Of a DNA stretch of 64,000 nucleotides, positions 32,601-39,744 are shown piece by piece. This DNA is from Cocos nucifera (lineage: Eukaryota; Streptophyta; Magnoliopsida; Arecales; Arecaceae): positions 124,001-188,000 of the forward strand of contig QRFJ01000387.1 of NCBI GenBank assembly GCA_006176705.1, read 5' to 3'. Position 1 is the stretch's first letter, and the number at the start of each line of letters is the position of its first letter. The notes beneath the pieces were generated by a model that was not told where the DNA came from, made no database searches, and saw only the letters and a program-made list of their open reading frames with translations. Position numbers and translations under genes: made by a program.

Positions 32601-33573
32601 TCAAGCCTGACATGGTACAGAAAGAAACCTCCCTCTTATTGATCCAAAGAGAAACAATTCATAAATATATAAACTACAACATGCAGTTTCACACCACTCA
32701 TTTTGTTCATCCTATACATATTAGTATGAGGTCACCCCAGAATAAGATGTTTTCATGTAGCGATAAATTTCCCTAACCAAGCTAAAATAATTCAGCCCAA
32801 CAGAGTTCGCTCACATTGAGGTTCTCAGTTCTTCATCCAAACTGGTAAAGTAGCAGCTACCAAGAATGGCATAATTAATTGGCAACAAAGGTAGCAAACT
32901 AGTATGGAAACAAAATGAAAAGCTTTGGTCTTCCAAAATGGGTTCCAAATAAATACTTGTACAATAAATTTCTGACAGATTAAGGGCAAAGAATGGCAAC
33001 GCAGAATACTTACCTTGGACCAAAGAGAATGTTTCTCAGCTCATACAATTCATCATCAGTAGCAAGTTCAAGCACAGACCGCAGCTCAGGGTCGAATATT
33101 TCTGCCAATTAAAAAGGACATGGAGTAACCAAAAGAACACACAGATTAATTGCTTTAAAGCCTCCATCCACATCAAATACTATTCCGTAAAAAATGAATT
33201 TTATTCAAAAAAAAAGCCGCCCATCACCTTCTCTTCGGGCCGAAACCGCCGCCTGGGGAGGACGAAATCGAACGGCCAGACGCCCCTGTGAGGGAAGAAT
33301 CCGCCGATTCCCTACGAGCTCGAGCTAGGATTTGAGCACATTGGGCCAGAAAGAGGTGTCAGAGGATACAATTCTCTTTAAAGCTCCAAAAAGATTAAGA
33401 TTTTTAGATGAAAAAAAACGTACAGAAGGACTAACCCAAGAAGAAGAAGAAGAAGAAGAAGAAGAAGAGAGGAATTGTCGCGGGTGGTGACTTCTGAGAC
33501 TAAGAGCGGGGAAGGAGGAGAAGGAGATAGGATGGCCGGTGACGGCACCCATCGATCCTCCGCCGCTCGGCAC
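4972..33573 (-). CDS. conserved plastid-targeted protein of unknown function (partial, ten exons)
   Basis: I recognise a conserved plant protein but cannot name a locus or function. Exons (minus): 33573-33436, 33324-33228, 33101-33014, 30864-30715, 30197-30066, 27250-27100, 27012-26974, 26887-26813, 5264-5205, 5036-4972, all with GT-AG borders and matching phase. They give 331 codons plus two bases; roughly 35-40 C-terminal residues should follow beyond the left edge. The N-terminus is rich in Ser, Arg and Pro with a run of ten Ser, typical of a chloroplast transit peptide. The mature part starts near EIFDPELRSVLELATDDELY and includes FLYLAADARSTLRGWRPSYR, a GGGVLVVTKIYEM segment, LARRLSGKMFLEAANYEIKY and GGQLAAVGLESRAAAIAARQ. 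The last visible segment, with LGLKSFMMLLGPL, is hydrophobic and may touch a membrane. The split of the first two exons is the least certain join. The intron before exon 9 is 21.5 kb. Confidence 0.85.
5626..5659. repeat. (TA)n microsatellite
   Basis: A TA run of about 34 bases is seen directly inside the giant intron. Confidence 0.95.
6387..6731. mobile_element. MITE with about 80-bp terminal inverted repeats
   Basis: The left end GGGCCAGTTTGGAT and the reverse complement of the right end GGGTCTGTTTGGAT begin inverted repeats that continue, with small changes, for about 80 bp. They include GGCTGAAAATCC and CACAACCAGCAAGATCA on the left, and the matching complement on the right. Total length is about 345 bp with no coding capacity. 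The GGGYCNGTTTGG end is of the PIF/Harbinger (Tourist) type. I could not find a clean 3-bp target-site duplication, so the superfamily is tentative. Confidence 0.8.
7408..7560. repeat. short tandem duplication, period about 94 bp
   Basis: The words TATCTCTACGAAACCAACAT and TATCTCTACAAAACCAACAT, each followed by AAAGCCAT, occur about 94 bp apart. The similarity covers roughly 60 bp on each side and has no coding meaning. Confidence 0.7.
7700..8400. repeat. possible hAT-type end plus short tandem repeats
   Basis: At about 7701 the sequence TAGGGATGGCAATGG followed by GGGTCGG-rich sequence resembles the end of many plant hAT elements; this comes from family knowledge. No matching right end was found nearby. 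Within 7965-8120 a block with CTCCCT..GGTG..CTCC..TTCCCCACAAA occurs twice. Within 8255-8400 a block with GAGTCTCAATCGGGTAGGAG occurs about three times with changes. The class of the whole is unresolved. Confidence 0.35.
8430..8653. repeat. compound TA / CA / TATG microsatellite
   Basis: About 220 bp of TATATA, CACACA and TATGTATGTA runs are seen directly. Open frames predicted across it are repeats of low-complexity codons and not genes. It abuts the left end of the foldback element, which seems to have inserted into TA-rich sequence. Confidence 0.95.
8656..9425. mobile_element. foldback element with long nested inverted repeats
   Basis: The left end GTAGACTGGGCTCCAGTCG and the reverse complement of the right end GTAGACTAGGCTCCGGTCG start inverted repeats of about 90 bp, including GTCGGATCTC and CCGTTCGATCC. 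Farther in, the halves keep pairing through A/T-rich runs and through GAAGGCGCCTACATTTAAAATG-like words near 8880, 9120 and 9160. Almost the full 770 bp could fold into one branched hairpin. It is flanked on both sides by TA repeats, so the target site is unclear. No coding region is seen. A Mutator-type or other foldback origin is possible. Confidence 0.85.
9430..10976 (-). pseudogene. hAT transposase with BED zinc finger, broken
   Basis: The first 110 codons (10976-10644) are open. They hold a BED-finger pattern: Trp51 and Phe54 (WNDF), Cys67-x2-Cys70, then His84 and His88 or His92. A stop ends this frame at 10644. Farther down on the same strand, hAT core pieces can be read between stops and frameshifts, including an LTFDIWTTSVGSMSF-like region near 10400, a segment with conserved Asp in the VVFDNASNN region near 10200, and a C-terminal piece near 9500 with EEIDKYMNHDFEA. 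The enzyme would have cut and pasted the element; it is dead here. Family assignment rests on these motifs and is fairly safe. Confidence 0.7.
11560..11903. repeat. GGGCC-rich subterminal repeat of the hAT element
   Basis: Words of the type GGCCATGCCNGGCANGGCCC occur at least six times in both orientations. The base composition is much more GC-rich than the surroundings. Subterminal repeats like this can bind transposase in hAT elements; that role is inferred. Open frames across the block are by-products of the repetition. Confidence 0.7.
12230..14570 (+). mobile_element. decayed RTE-clade LINE, interrupted
   Basis: Plus-strand pieces in correct order fit the reverse transcriptase of plant RTE LINEs. 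They are: a TYYNLYNILNLEEYENQTYR segment near 12310, KETAKRWKGYFKKLLE near 12460, LFNEI and PIYNSKDVQN near 12650-12720, MVFINLGKAYR near 13750, LHQRLAPS near 13930, and IQEHVPCCMLRLDVVLIDEE near 14000. In this last piece the catalytic YADD-type motif has become RLDV. A final MLRWMSGQTRKHRV piece lies near 14460. Stops and frameshifts occur throughout. A separate insertion at about 12799-13690 splits the reverse transcriptase. Confidence 0.7.
12799..13690 (-). mobile_element. insertion inside the RTE LINE, possibly a LINE 3' fragment
   Basis: This block separates two adjacent parts of the RTE reverse transcriptase, so it was inserted later. Read on the minus strand, it ends in a T-rich, low-complexity tract and a short run of A, as in the 3' end of some plant L1-type LINEs. 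The coding-like reading before it is broken by several stops and matches no domain I can name. A plus-strand open frame of 130 codons at 13221-13613 has no recognisable features. Confidence 0.35.
14571..16844. other. intronic sequence, nothing recognised
   Basis: No exon, transposon protein or long repeat was seen. Open frames are short and without motifs. The sequence is AT-rich and of ordinary intron or old-repeat character. Confidence 0.5.
16845..17560. repeat. scattered relics of the GTAC-rich repeat family
   Basis: Words such as CAGTATGG, ACCGGTA, GGTACGAAAC, GGTATGGTAT and GGTTGGTACAGTACTACCAG occur in three clusters (about 16850-16920, 17190-17240 and 17370-17560). They resemble the better copies at 3101-4012 but are too decayed to align by eye. 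Confidence 0.35.
18040..20226 (+). pseudogene. L1-type LINE, 5'-truncated and broken (RT, zf-RVT, RNase H)
   Basis: The element starts inside the reverse transcriptase. FVDDCLLVG (the F-x-DD catalytic motif) lies near 18109, followed by the usual SGHKVNLSKS and YLGVPIAG blocks. Next, with stops, come EGWQAKALSMMGRV near 18400 and NDGGLDIQS near 18610. A zf-RVT region follows at about 19163-19380 (HLRVSLFLWKVAWDHLPTK, with Cys and His residues after it). An RNase H-like region lies at about 19680-20180 and begins YLKVSFDDSMV. The tail at 20190-20226 is A-rich. In life it would reverse-transcribe its own RNA at a nicked target. Several in-frame stops make it dead. Confidence 0.8.
21751..21850. 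repeat. perfect 50-bp tandem duplication inside the solo LTR
   Basis: The 50 bases at 21751-21800 are repeated without change at 21801-21850, starting GGCGTGCGCCCAAGTTGGAG. Perfect identity means this duplication is recent compared with the rest of the LTR or is kept equal by slippage. Confidence 0.95.
22024..22031 (+). promoter_or_regulatory. TATA-like box of the solo LTR
   Basis: TATAAATA lies about 580 bp from the LTR right end, with CCAATCAGATTT and CTCT-rich sequence around it. This position fits the U3/R border of a long LTR. Activity cannot be judged from sequence alone. Confidence 0.45.
22732..23202 (+). repeat. 5' LTR of the pol-less element (471 bp)
   Basis: It starts TGTTAAGATTAGTGGTGCTC and ends CCTGCACAACA. 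Compared with the 3' LTR (503 bp), it has scattered substitutions and lacks a segment near its end (GCACATCCAAGCAAG and neighbours) that is in the other LTR. A TA run lies near 23042. The differences show the insertion is not very recent. Confidence 0.9.
23205..23216 (+). other. primer-binding site, initiator-tRNA-Met type
   Basis: TGGTATCAAAGC starts two bases after the left LTR. It differs by one base from the TGGTATCAGAGC site common in plant LTR retrotransposons that prime with initiator methionine tRNA. It sets the + orientation of the element. Confidence 0.85.
25266..25500 (+). other. conserved reading frame just before the 3' LTR of the pol-less element
   Basis: A frame beginning near MVPRRKYMSS contains the block VIPKVSKGAQQLKRIG at 25308-25355. 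The inverted copy at 59352-59590 has the same block (59475-59522). In those 48 bases I count eight differences, and all are synonymous. Outside the block the two frames are less alike but still recognisable. This suggests that both descend from a sequence that was translated. I do not recognise the protein. It has no start or stop that clearly defines a gene in either copy. Confidence 0.45.
25624..26126 (+). repeat. 3' LTR of the pol-less element (503 bp)
   Basis: It starts TGTTAGGATTAATGGTGCTC right after the purine-rich tract and ends CCTCCACAACA before the ACAGA duplication. It shares with the 5' LTR the AAACCCTAATATAGAAGAGA word, a TA run near 25936 and CTCTCTCTAGTCTTTCACAC. Confidence 0.9.
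26385..26531 (+). repeat. dispersed repeat, GGGAC / GATTTGAATCCTT family, copy 2
   Basis: Same order of words as copy 1 at 4014-4155: ACTTGGGATAG, GATGTC, CAATCAAGAT, GGGACGGCCCCATCCC, then CCCATCCCGATGTCCCG and a CGAATCCTTG end. It lies between the pol-less LTR element and the exon at 26887-26813, inside the giant intron near its donor. Confidence 0.6.
28040..28662. mobile_element. probable gypsy solo LTR fragment
   Basis: The stretch reads like the LTR of plant gypsy elements of the Del/Tekay group: CACTCACTAGGACTTGGGTC, then CTCAGCTTGATAGGAGCAG, and an end GACCCCAGGTTCGGGTTGTGACA. The left border and target duplication were not found. It lies in the gene 1 intron 27251-30065. The call rests on remembered resemblance to the family. 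Confidence 0.4.
28663..30065 (-). other. intron sequence of gene 1, nothing recognised
   Basis: No exon or element protein is visible between the probable gypsy LTR and the exon at 30197-30066. Plus-strand open frames such as 29363-29680 have no domain or conserved motif. Confidence 0.5.
30399..30600 (-). repeat. dispersed repeat, GGGAC / GATTTGAATCCTT family, copy 3
   Basis: It begins AAGGATTCAAATCGTGG, the reverse complement of the end of copies 1 and 2, and continues with GGGATGGGGTACCATCCC and GGGGACATCTCCTATCCCAAG. It lies in the gene 1 intron between the exons at 30864-30715 and 30197-30066. Confidence 0.6.
30865..33013 (-). other. intron of gene 1, mostly unremarkable
   Basis: This 2.1-kb intron separates the third and fourth exons. 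Apart from a GTAC-rich relic at 31960-32440, it is AT-rich and shows no exon or element coding sequence. Confidence 0.6.
31960..32440. repeat. relic of GTAC-rich repeat family
   Basis: TATGGTATGATACATAGTAT near 31972 and GGCCGGTACCATCCC, TTCGGTACCAGTACAGTAC and CAACCGGTATGGCAAACCTT near 32304-32440 match the word type of the family seen at 3101-4012. It is decayed. Confidence 0.45.
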
Positions 33574-34009
33574 GTCTGGGGCTCAGGGCGAGGCGGTGAC
33601 CGGATTCATGCAATGGACGTGAGGGAGACCAGGCCGCTAGAACATTTGGGCTTTGTCCACTTTTGTGAACATTTGCATCGTTGTTGTCGTCTTCGCTTGC
33701 CTGACAGGTGGTGCTTTGATTTTAAATTTTTCCATGATGGGATCTCTTACACTGTTCACAACTATTAAATCTGAACCGGTGCTGGACGTCTTTGAGGTAA
33801 AATAAGTACAGAGTGACCACAATTCGGCACGTGGTGATGCATTTTCGTTCAATTCAAGCTGTGAGACATTTTTATATAATCATGTATATTTTATGGGCAA
33901 AATTGATAATTCATCACATCTAGACCTTGGGGTACCTCAAATTTTGGAAATGTGACGGAAGATTCAGGAAAAAAAATTAGGAAGGACATGGATTAGACCT
34001 GTTCACTGG

Positions 34010-34160
34010 CCTGCTAAAGCCCGAAGTCTTTTGGACAAGCTTAGGCTTAGATTGTAAGCTCGGCAGGCTGGACAGGCCTGAAATATAATCCCGCACATTA
34101 AATAGATTGGATTAGGGGTCAGATCTTCGCACCCTGCCCAAGCCCAACCCAAGATTTTAT
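34010..34160. repeat. possible hAT-like remnant
   Basis: AGCCCGAAGTC, GCTCGGCAGGCTGGACAGGC and CTGCCCAAGCCCAACCC recall the GGGCC-type subterminal sequences of plant hAT elements. A like stretch lies at 38750-39010. Whether the two are ends of one element is unknown. Confidence 0.25.
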
Positions 34161-34684
34161 ATTCTATACAAGCATGACATTAGCCCATAGATGACCTCCA
34201 GTCAATTTAAATAAGTGACAAGTTTAATTAAGCAATAAAGCGGCTGGGGTTGATGGTCCTTGGCCCGCCGCTTCTTCTAAGTTTAGAAAAACGAAGGTTT
34301 TTTAATATCCGTGTATCGAGGCTTATGGGTTTCCCTGCTATTAGCATTCTACCTTAGTAATGCAAGTAGTGACTATGATTAAATGCCACATGGATGAGAT
34401 TAAGGGACCGAAACAAATTAAAATCATGGAATCTCTGCTAGACCTAACTAGAATCAATCATGATAAATGGAAATATCGACCAAAAGAATGGGATTTGGCC
34501 ATGGTGTGTGTAGGCACAGGCCGAAGGATAGTTTTATTTTGGATGAGATATCTGGTTTATAGTTGTATAATTTGTGAGGAACATGAAATCGTATGGATGA
34601 ACTTCTAGAATTATCGAAAATGAAGACAACTCAGCATGGCTAATTATACAATTTCAGCAATTATGTTGTAGCTTTTGCCGTGTA

Positions 34685-34790
34685 TAAATAGGTGGATTGT
34701 AATCGAAAATCAACAAAATCAATTTATCTTATCTTTAACTATCTTTACTTTATCTTTAATCTTCTTGTCTTATTTTACTAATAGATAATT
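34685..34790 (+). promoter_or_regulatory. TATA-box segment, LTR- or pararetrovirus-like
   Basis: CGTGTATAAATAGGTGGATTG followed by an A/C-rich then CTTTAATCTTC-rich stretch looks like the promoter and leader start of an LTR element or an old integrated plant pararetrovirus. No coding sequence of either kind was found next to it, so the origin is open. Confidence 0.25.
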
Positions 34791-35526
34791 AATTTCATGT
34801 ATGAATAGTAATAAAATACTCAAGCTATACCTTATCTTATTATATCATACATTATTTTTTTTAACAGACGATATAATAGTAGTAAAAGTTCTTAAAAATC
34901 AAATAATTGAATGTACATTAATTATATTCACCATCTTTTTGTTCATCCTCCTATCTTTTTCAACATGGCATATTTGGGCATCCACCACAGCCTGCTAGAC
35001 TTGCTTCTCCAACATCTACAGTTTGAGAATGTTCACGATGAACCCAGTAATGAGATTTGGATCTGGAGTAAACAAACGGCCTCTCTCTCTCACACGCACC
35101 GTTGTCCTCTCCCACCCATTCCTCTTTCCCTTGTGCTTCTGTCCAAAACCAAACCACCGTCTTCACTACCATATCTTTCCATTGATGAAATTTCCCTGAT
35201 AACCATTTGATTTTCTATGGCCACCACATTTAAGGCCTTGTAATCGTAATTGCTTGGCCTCGCAATGATGGCGTAATGACTAAAGAAAAGGAGAAGGGGT
35301 TTCGGCCTTTGGGTTCTATTTTGTTTTATTTATTTAATGCTCCAAGCTTGCAGGCCTTTCCCGCTAGGTGAGCCTGGACTGATCCATCCGGATTGTATCT
35401 TTCGTTCAAAAGAATGGCTGATTTTATTTCGCAACATTGACCATTGGATCAGGCCTGGCAAAAATCTAACACAGGCACAAATCTTCAAGTACTCCAGAAG
35501 CCGCCGTTTCGCAACCCAACGGTGGC

Positions 35527-35568
35527 TTCGCGCGAAAGAAGGTGAATCCTTCTTTCACGCGAAAGATA
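35527..35568. repeat. short hairpin (inverted repeat)
   Basis: CTTCGCGCGAAAGAAGG and, after a few bases, CCTTCTTTCACGCGAAAG pair almost perfectly. The arm is about 17 bp and the loop about 5 bp. It lies in GC-richer sequence than its neighbours. Function is unknown. Confidence 0.7.
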
Positions 35569-35959
35569 CACCACCAGCCCATCCGGAACGTGGAACATTC
35601 CTCAGAAATTCTGAAGTACCATCTGAAACTAATGGAAGAGTTAGCGGGGTACAGAGCTAGTCTATCTATTATATATATATATAATAATATTTTATATAAA
35701 AATATTATACACTTACTAACTCAGTAAATTAAAATCCTCATAATATGCCATGGTCGAGCTTTGACTTTTTCACAAAAACTCTATCTTGACCATCGCCTAA
35801 TCTTCGCTATTCGGCTGTTCCAAGCCTCTCACTCGATTCAAACTCCCCTCTCCTCTCTGACCATCCTTTTTCCTCGTATGCTATCGTCAGATGATTTATT
35901 TCCACCACCACTATCATGATCCAACCTCACCTCCTGATCTCCCACCGTCACAGTAATCG

Positions 35960-36545
35960 ATATCCAACAACCTAAGCAGCACTGTGGAATCTTTTAATGG
36001 GCCCTGACTATTGGTGCCACCGCTCCTTCGGTTCTCCTCCCACCTTCGATGGCCGGCCAACTTGCCACCGCCACTCCACATTCTCTCCAATGATCAAGAC
36101 CGTAACTCCTCCTCTATCATCAACGATGATGACATCACCTTCATCTACTAGGGTTTGGTGGTTGTATGGATAGCGGGTGCAATGCAAACGGTAGTAGGGC
36201 AACACCATGGTGGGGGCGGCATGGATGGTCGCGACTTGGGCCTCTTTCGCTACTATAGTGGCCAACATCTAGCAGCCTGAGTAACATGATGGAGTCCTTC
36301 AGTGGATCCCAGCTGTCAATGCCACCGCTCCCCCTTCGGCTCTCCTCCCACCTCCAATGGCCAGCCAACTCGCCGCTGCCGCCCGACGACCAAGATTGCC
36401 ACCATGACTGTAGCTCCTCCTCCATCATTGATGACAGCAACATCACTTCCATCTATTGAAATTTGGTGGTTATGTAGACAGCGAGTACAGTGCGGACAGT
36501 GGTGAGGCGGTGCCGTAGTGGGGGTGGCACGAACAACCGCAACCT
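35960..36545. repeat. tandem duplication, unit about 300 bp, two copies
   Basis: GCCACCGCTCC..TTCGG..CTCTCCTCCCACCT near 36017 recurs near 36320. The following segments (GGCCGGCCAACTTGCC and GGCCAGCCAACTCGCC; CTCCTCCTCTATCATCAACG and CTCCTCCTCCATCATTGATG) keep the same order. Both copies have broken open frames on the minus strand rich in Gly, Ser and Arg. This may be an old transposon interior. Confidence 0.8.
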
Positions 36546-36599
36546 AAGCCTCACGCAACAAGGGCAAGGGGTGGGGGGCGGGAGAGGAAGGAAAGGAAA

Positions 36600-36960
36600 G
36601 GGAGGGAGGAAAAAAAATATTAAGAAAAGAAAAAAAATATTATTATTTTATTATTAATAATAATTTAAAATATTATTTTTAAATAATAATAAAATAGTAT
36701 TTTAAAAATTAAAAAAAATAATATTTTAAAAATAAAAGTAGGGAACGGATAAGAGACGTAAATAATATTTTTTAAAAAAAATATTTTTAAAAAATAAAAT
36801 ATTATAAAAATAATAATAATATTTTTTAAAAAATATTAATTTATTATTATTTAAAAAGATAATATATTATTTTTAATTTTAAAAATAATAATATACTAAT
36901 TTTTTTAAAATAATATTTTTATTTTTTAAAAAAATATATTTCAAGATCTGAATTAATCCA
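36600..36960. repeat. AT-rich low-complexity block
   Basis: About 360 bp made almost only of AATAATATTTT, TTTTAAAAAT and similar words, with many short inverted matches. A smaller block of the same type lies at 38070-38225. Confidence 0.85.
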
Positions 36961-37489
36961 TCGGATCAGATCAAATCAAACTTAATAAATTATCTACAAA
37001 CAAAATATGGTACTTCATTAATTTAAAAGTCAAATATCTGCATTTAATAGCCTCCAAAAATTTATGAGATACTAATGATAAAGTATGTCGCTTTTTATTC
37101 TTTCTGCCCCTTCTTTCGAATTTCTATCTCTTTCGATTAGAGGATGGTGGAGCAAGGGGGTGGGCAGCAAAACCAAACTCTTACATCCTAATCCAAAAGA
37201 AAGGTGAGTTTGATAGTATTGTTTCTAAATATTTTTTAAAATTTTTATTGATTGTTATTTTTGTGGTGTTCAGTTAATTTTTTTGGATAATACAAAGAAT
37301 TAAGAATGATAATATTATGAGTATTTGGCCGGCAAGGAATCGAGGAAAGGTGAATATTAATCAAAAATCGAGAAAAAAAATAATAATTATTAAAAAAAGA
37401 ATAAAAAAAATAAAAGAAAAGAATAGAAAGTTTCTATCTCTTTCTTTAGTGCTGATGCTGGGGATGGTGGTACCGATAGAGATATCGGG

Positions 37490-38065
37490 GGATACGATTG
37501 GGATCGACGTTTGCAGAGATAGAAGGAGAGTGGTTGTGGGACGACAGGAGGCCAATGGGGCGGCATCAGCAGGCGCAGAAAAGGTTTGAGAAGAAGTGAG
37601 GAAGCGGGGTTGCGATTGAAATCGATGCTTACCGAGAGAGAAGGAGAGCTGTGGTGGGGTGGTAGGGGGTGGGGCGGTAACAATGGACATGAAGAAGGTA
37701 TAAGAAAAGAAAGGAAGAAGAAAAAATATATTACTTTGTAAAAAAAGTAAAAAAAAAAAAATTTTTTTTTCTCTCTTTCTTCAGTGGTGGCATCGAGGGC
37801 GGCAATACCAACAGAGATGCTAGGAGGTGCGATTCTCTCTGTTCCTTCAGTGATGGCATCGAAGGTGGTAATACGATCAAGATTGATATTTGTCGAGAGA
37901 GAAGAAGAGCAATGATTGAACGGCAGAAGATGGGATAGCACTGACGGGCATGGAGAAGATATGAGAAAAAGAAGGGTAGTGGTGCGATCAGGATTGATGT
38001 TTGCTGAGCAAAAAAAAAAAAGCCATGATGGAACGACAAGAGAGTGCGACGGTACCGACAAACAC
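37490..38065. repeat. four imperfect repeats, unit about 60-120 bp, variable spacing
   Basis: A unit with GATYGAYGTTTGCNGAGAGAGAAGGAGAG-like sequence starts near 37499, 37615, 37882 and 37990. It is often followed by GG..ACGACAG or similar. Between units are TTCTTCAGTG(G/A)TGGCATCGA words near 37780 and 37846. The 223-codon minus-strand open frame over it is made of Ser, Phe and Pro runs and is not taken as a gene. Confidence 0.65.
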
Positions 38066-38749
38066 GTTGAAGATATAAAAATATAAAAAAATAATAAAAT
38101 ATAATTTTATAAAATAATAAAAATATAATATATAATAAATAAAATAAAATAAAATATTAAAAATTTTAAAAAATATTTATAATAAATATTTATTATTAAA
38201 AAATTAATAATTATATAACATAATTATCCTAGTTCTCCTATCTTGACCTACGTTGAGGCCACAACAAATAGAGAAAAGTACTTCCAACGGCTCCTCTGCG
38301 GCGGTTGGGTGCGATATCCGTCCAAGACCTTTAGAAATCTAATATGTACCATGGCGAATCAGAAAAAGGGTTGTTTGACACTTAATAATACGCTCACTCA
38401 CCTATGGAAACAAGGCTTGACATTTGATGTGCATGTTATTATATTTTATTTATGGTATCAGGTTTTGGATTAGGAGTTGATGACACTTTTAATGAGACTG
38501 CAAGGATTGATTTCGAGTGGTTTCATGGGAAGCACGACAAAATTTTACACGAGCCAAAACTTTACTGCACTTACAATCCAAGCACCAGCAAATTTCATGA
38601 ATCTAGCATTCTAGTTCCCACTAGACGAGGATACACGAGCAGAAGCAGCAGACATTTATCGTTGTCTCAGTAAATATTTAAAAAATAAAAAAAATAAATA
38701 ATAATAATAATTAATTGTTTGTTGCATTTTTCAATTTTTTTTTTTAAAA

Positions 38750-39010
38750 TTCAAGCCCGAAGCTAAGAAGTAATGGGCTCGGGCTTAAAAAGAAGGGCCG
38801 AAACTAGAGCCCAGGCTTAAGCTATTTGATGCATTTTTCAAACTAAAAAAAGTTCCTGATAGCCCAAAGCTCAACAAGTAATGGGCTCACGCTTAGAAAG
38901 TACGGCCAAAAATTGGACCTGACTGAGCCCAGGCCTGACTAAAGCAAGTCGTACCTTGAGTTGAGCCTTGTCCGAACCCGGCCTGGGCCCGCGAAATTGA
39001 CTTGGGCGCC
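38750..39010. repeat. possible hAT-like GGGC-rich remnant
   Basis: AAGTAATGGGCTCGGGCTTA near 38767 recurs as AAGTAATGGGCTCACGCTTA near 38876. The block then runs into CCCGGCCTGGGCCCGCGAAA. The GC-rich repeated words look like hAT subterminal sequence, but no ends or transposase were found. Confidence 0.3.
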
Positions 39011-39744
39011 CAAACTTCTTTACCTTTCTTGGATGGGTTGCTAGATGTTTGTCAGGTGCAAGTCTGACTGCCGCCAAAGGAAGAGAAAAGAGCAAATTAA
39101 ACTAGACTTAACAAATATGTATTACCATTTTTTTTTTATATTTTTAAAATTGTCTTTAAAACTTTAAGAGCCTTTAGCAACAAACCCATCTTTCCTTCTA
39201 AAATAAAAACAAAGAATAAAGATAGACAATTTTTACGTAATATTTCACTACAAATTAGGGTGACACAACACAAAAACATCAATGCAACAAATAGACCATT
39301 AGTTGTCGGGGAAATACTTTCTAGACGAGAAATTATTACCTGGACCATGCTCAGGTAGACGCCGATTTCACAAAAAGGACAGCTGTGGTGGGGTATGCAG
39401 GTCCAGGTAGACCACCCAAATCTCATGGTGAATAACATGCCACACTAACCCTTGTATTTCACGAAAAGAGGAACTGTATTGTAGGGTATGCAGGTCCATG
39501 TGATGGTACAAACTTCTTTCCAGAGTAAATAGAGCTTTTGAGGGAGCAGAATACAAAATAACATGATTACAATTGACTCCACCAAAATAACAATTTAGAA
39601 GGCTCAGCCTCGGTTCAAGAAATGGCGATCCAGCTCAAAATCCATCTGCTGCTCCACGTCCAACCACCTTCTCTCACACTCTATGGGAAAGCCTATATAA
39701 ACCAGAAAAAAGAAACATACCTACCATGATCCAGGGATGACCGA

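Larger units (their letters stand above)
33574..39744. other. intergenic region between the two genes
   Basis: No host gene is supported here. The first few hundred bases (33574 to about 33900) should include the 5' untranslated region and promoter of gene 1, but no clear TATA box or other element stands out. The 39500-39744 part should hold the 3' untranslated region of the TM9SF gene. Between them lie tandem repeats, an AT-rich block and old transposon-like sequence, listed separately. Open frames such as 34911-35210, 35337-35660 and 37390-38061 are repeats or low complexity. Confidence 0.6.

Noticed and set aside
34685..34790. An integrated plant pararetrovirus, suggested by the TATA-box and leader-like sequence.
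   Set aside because: No viral coding motif was found within reach, so only a low-confidence promoter-like feature is kept.
37390..38061. A 223-codon minus-strand open frame rich in Ser, Phe and Pro.
   Set aside because: It runs over imperfect tandem repeats and A/T runs, has no conserved motif and no gene structure.
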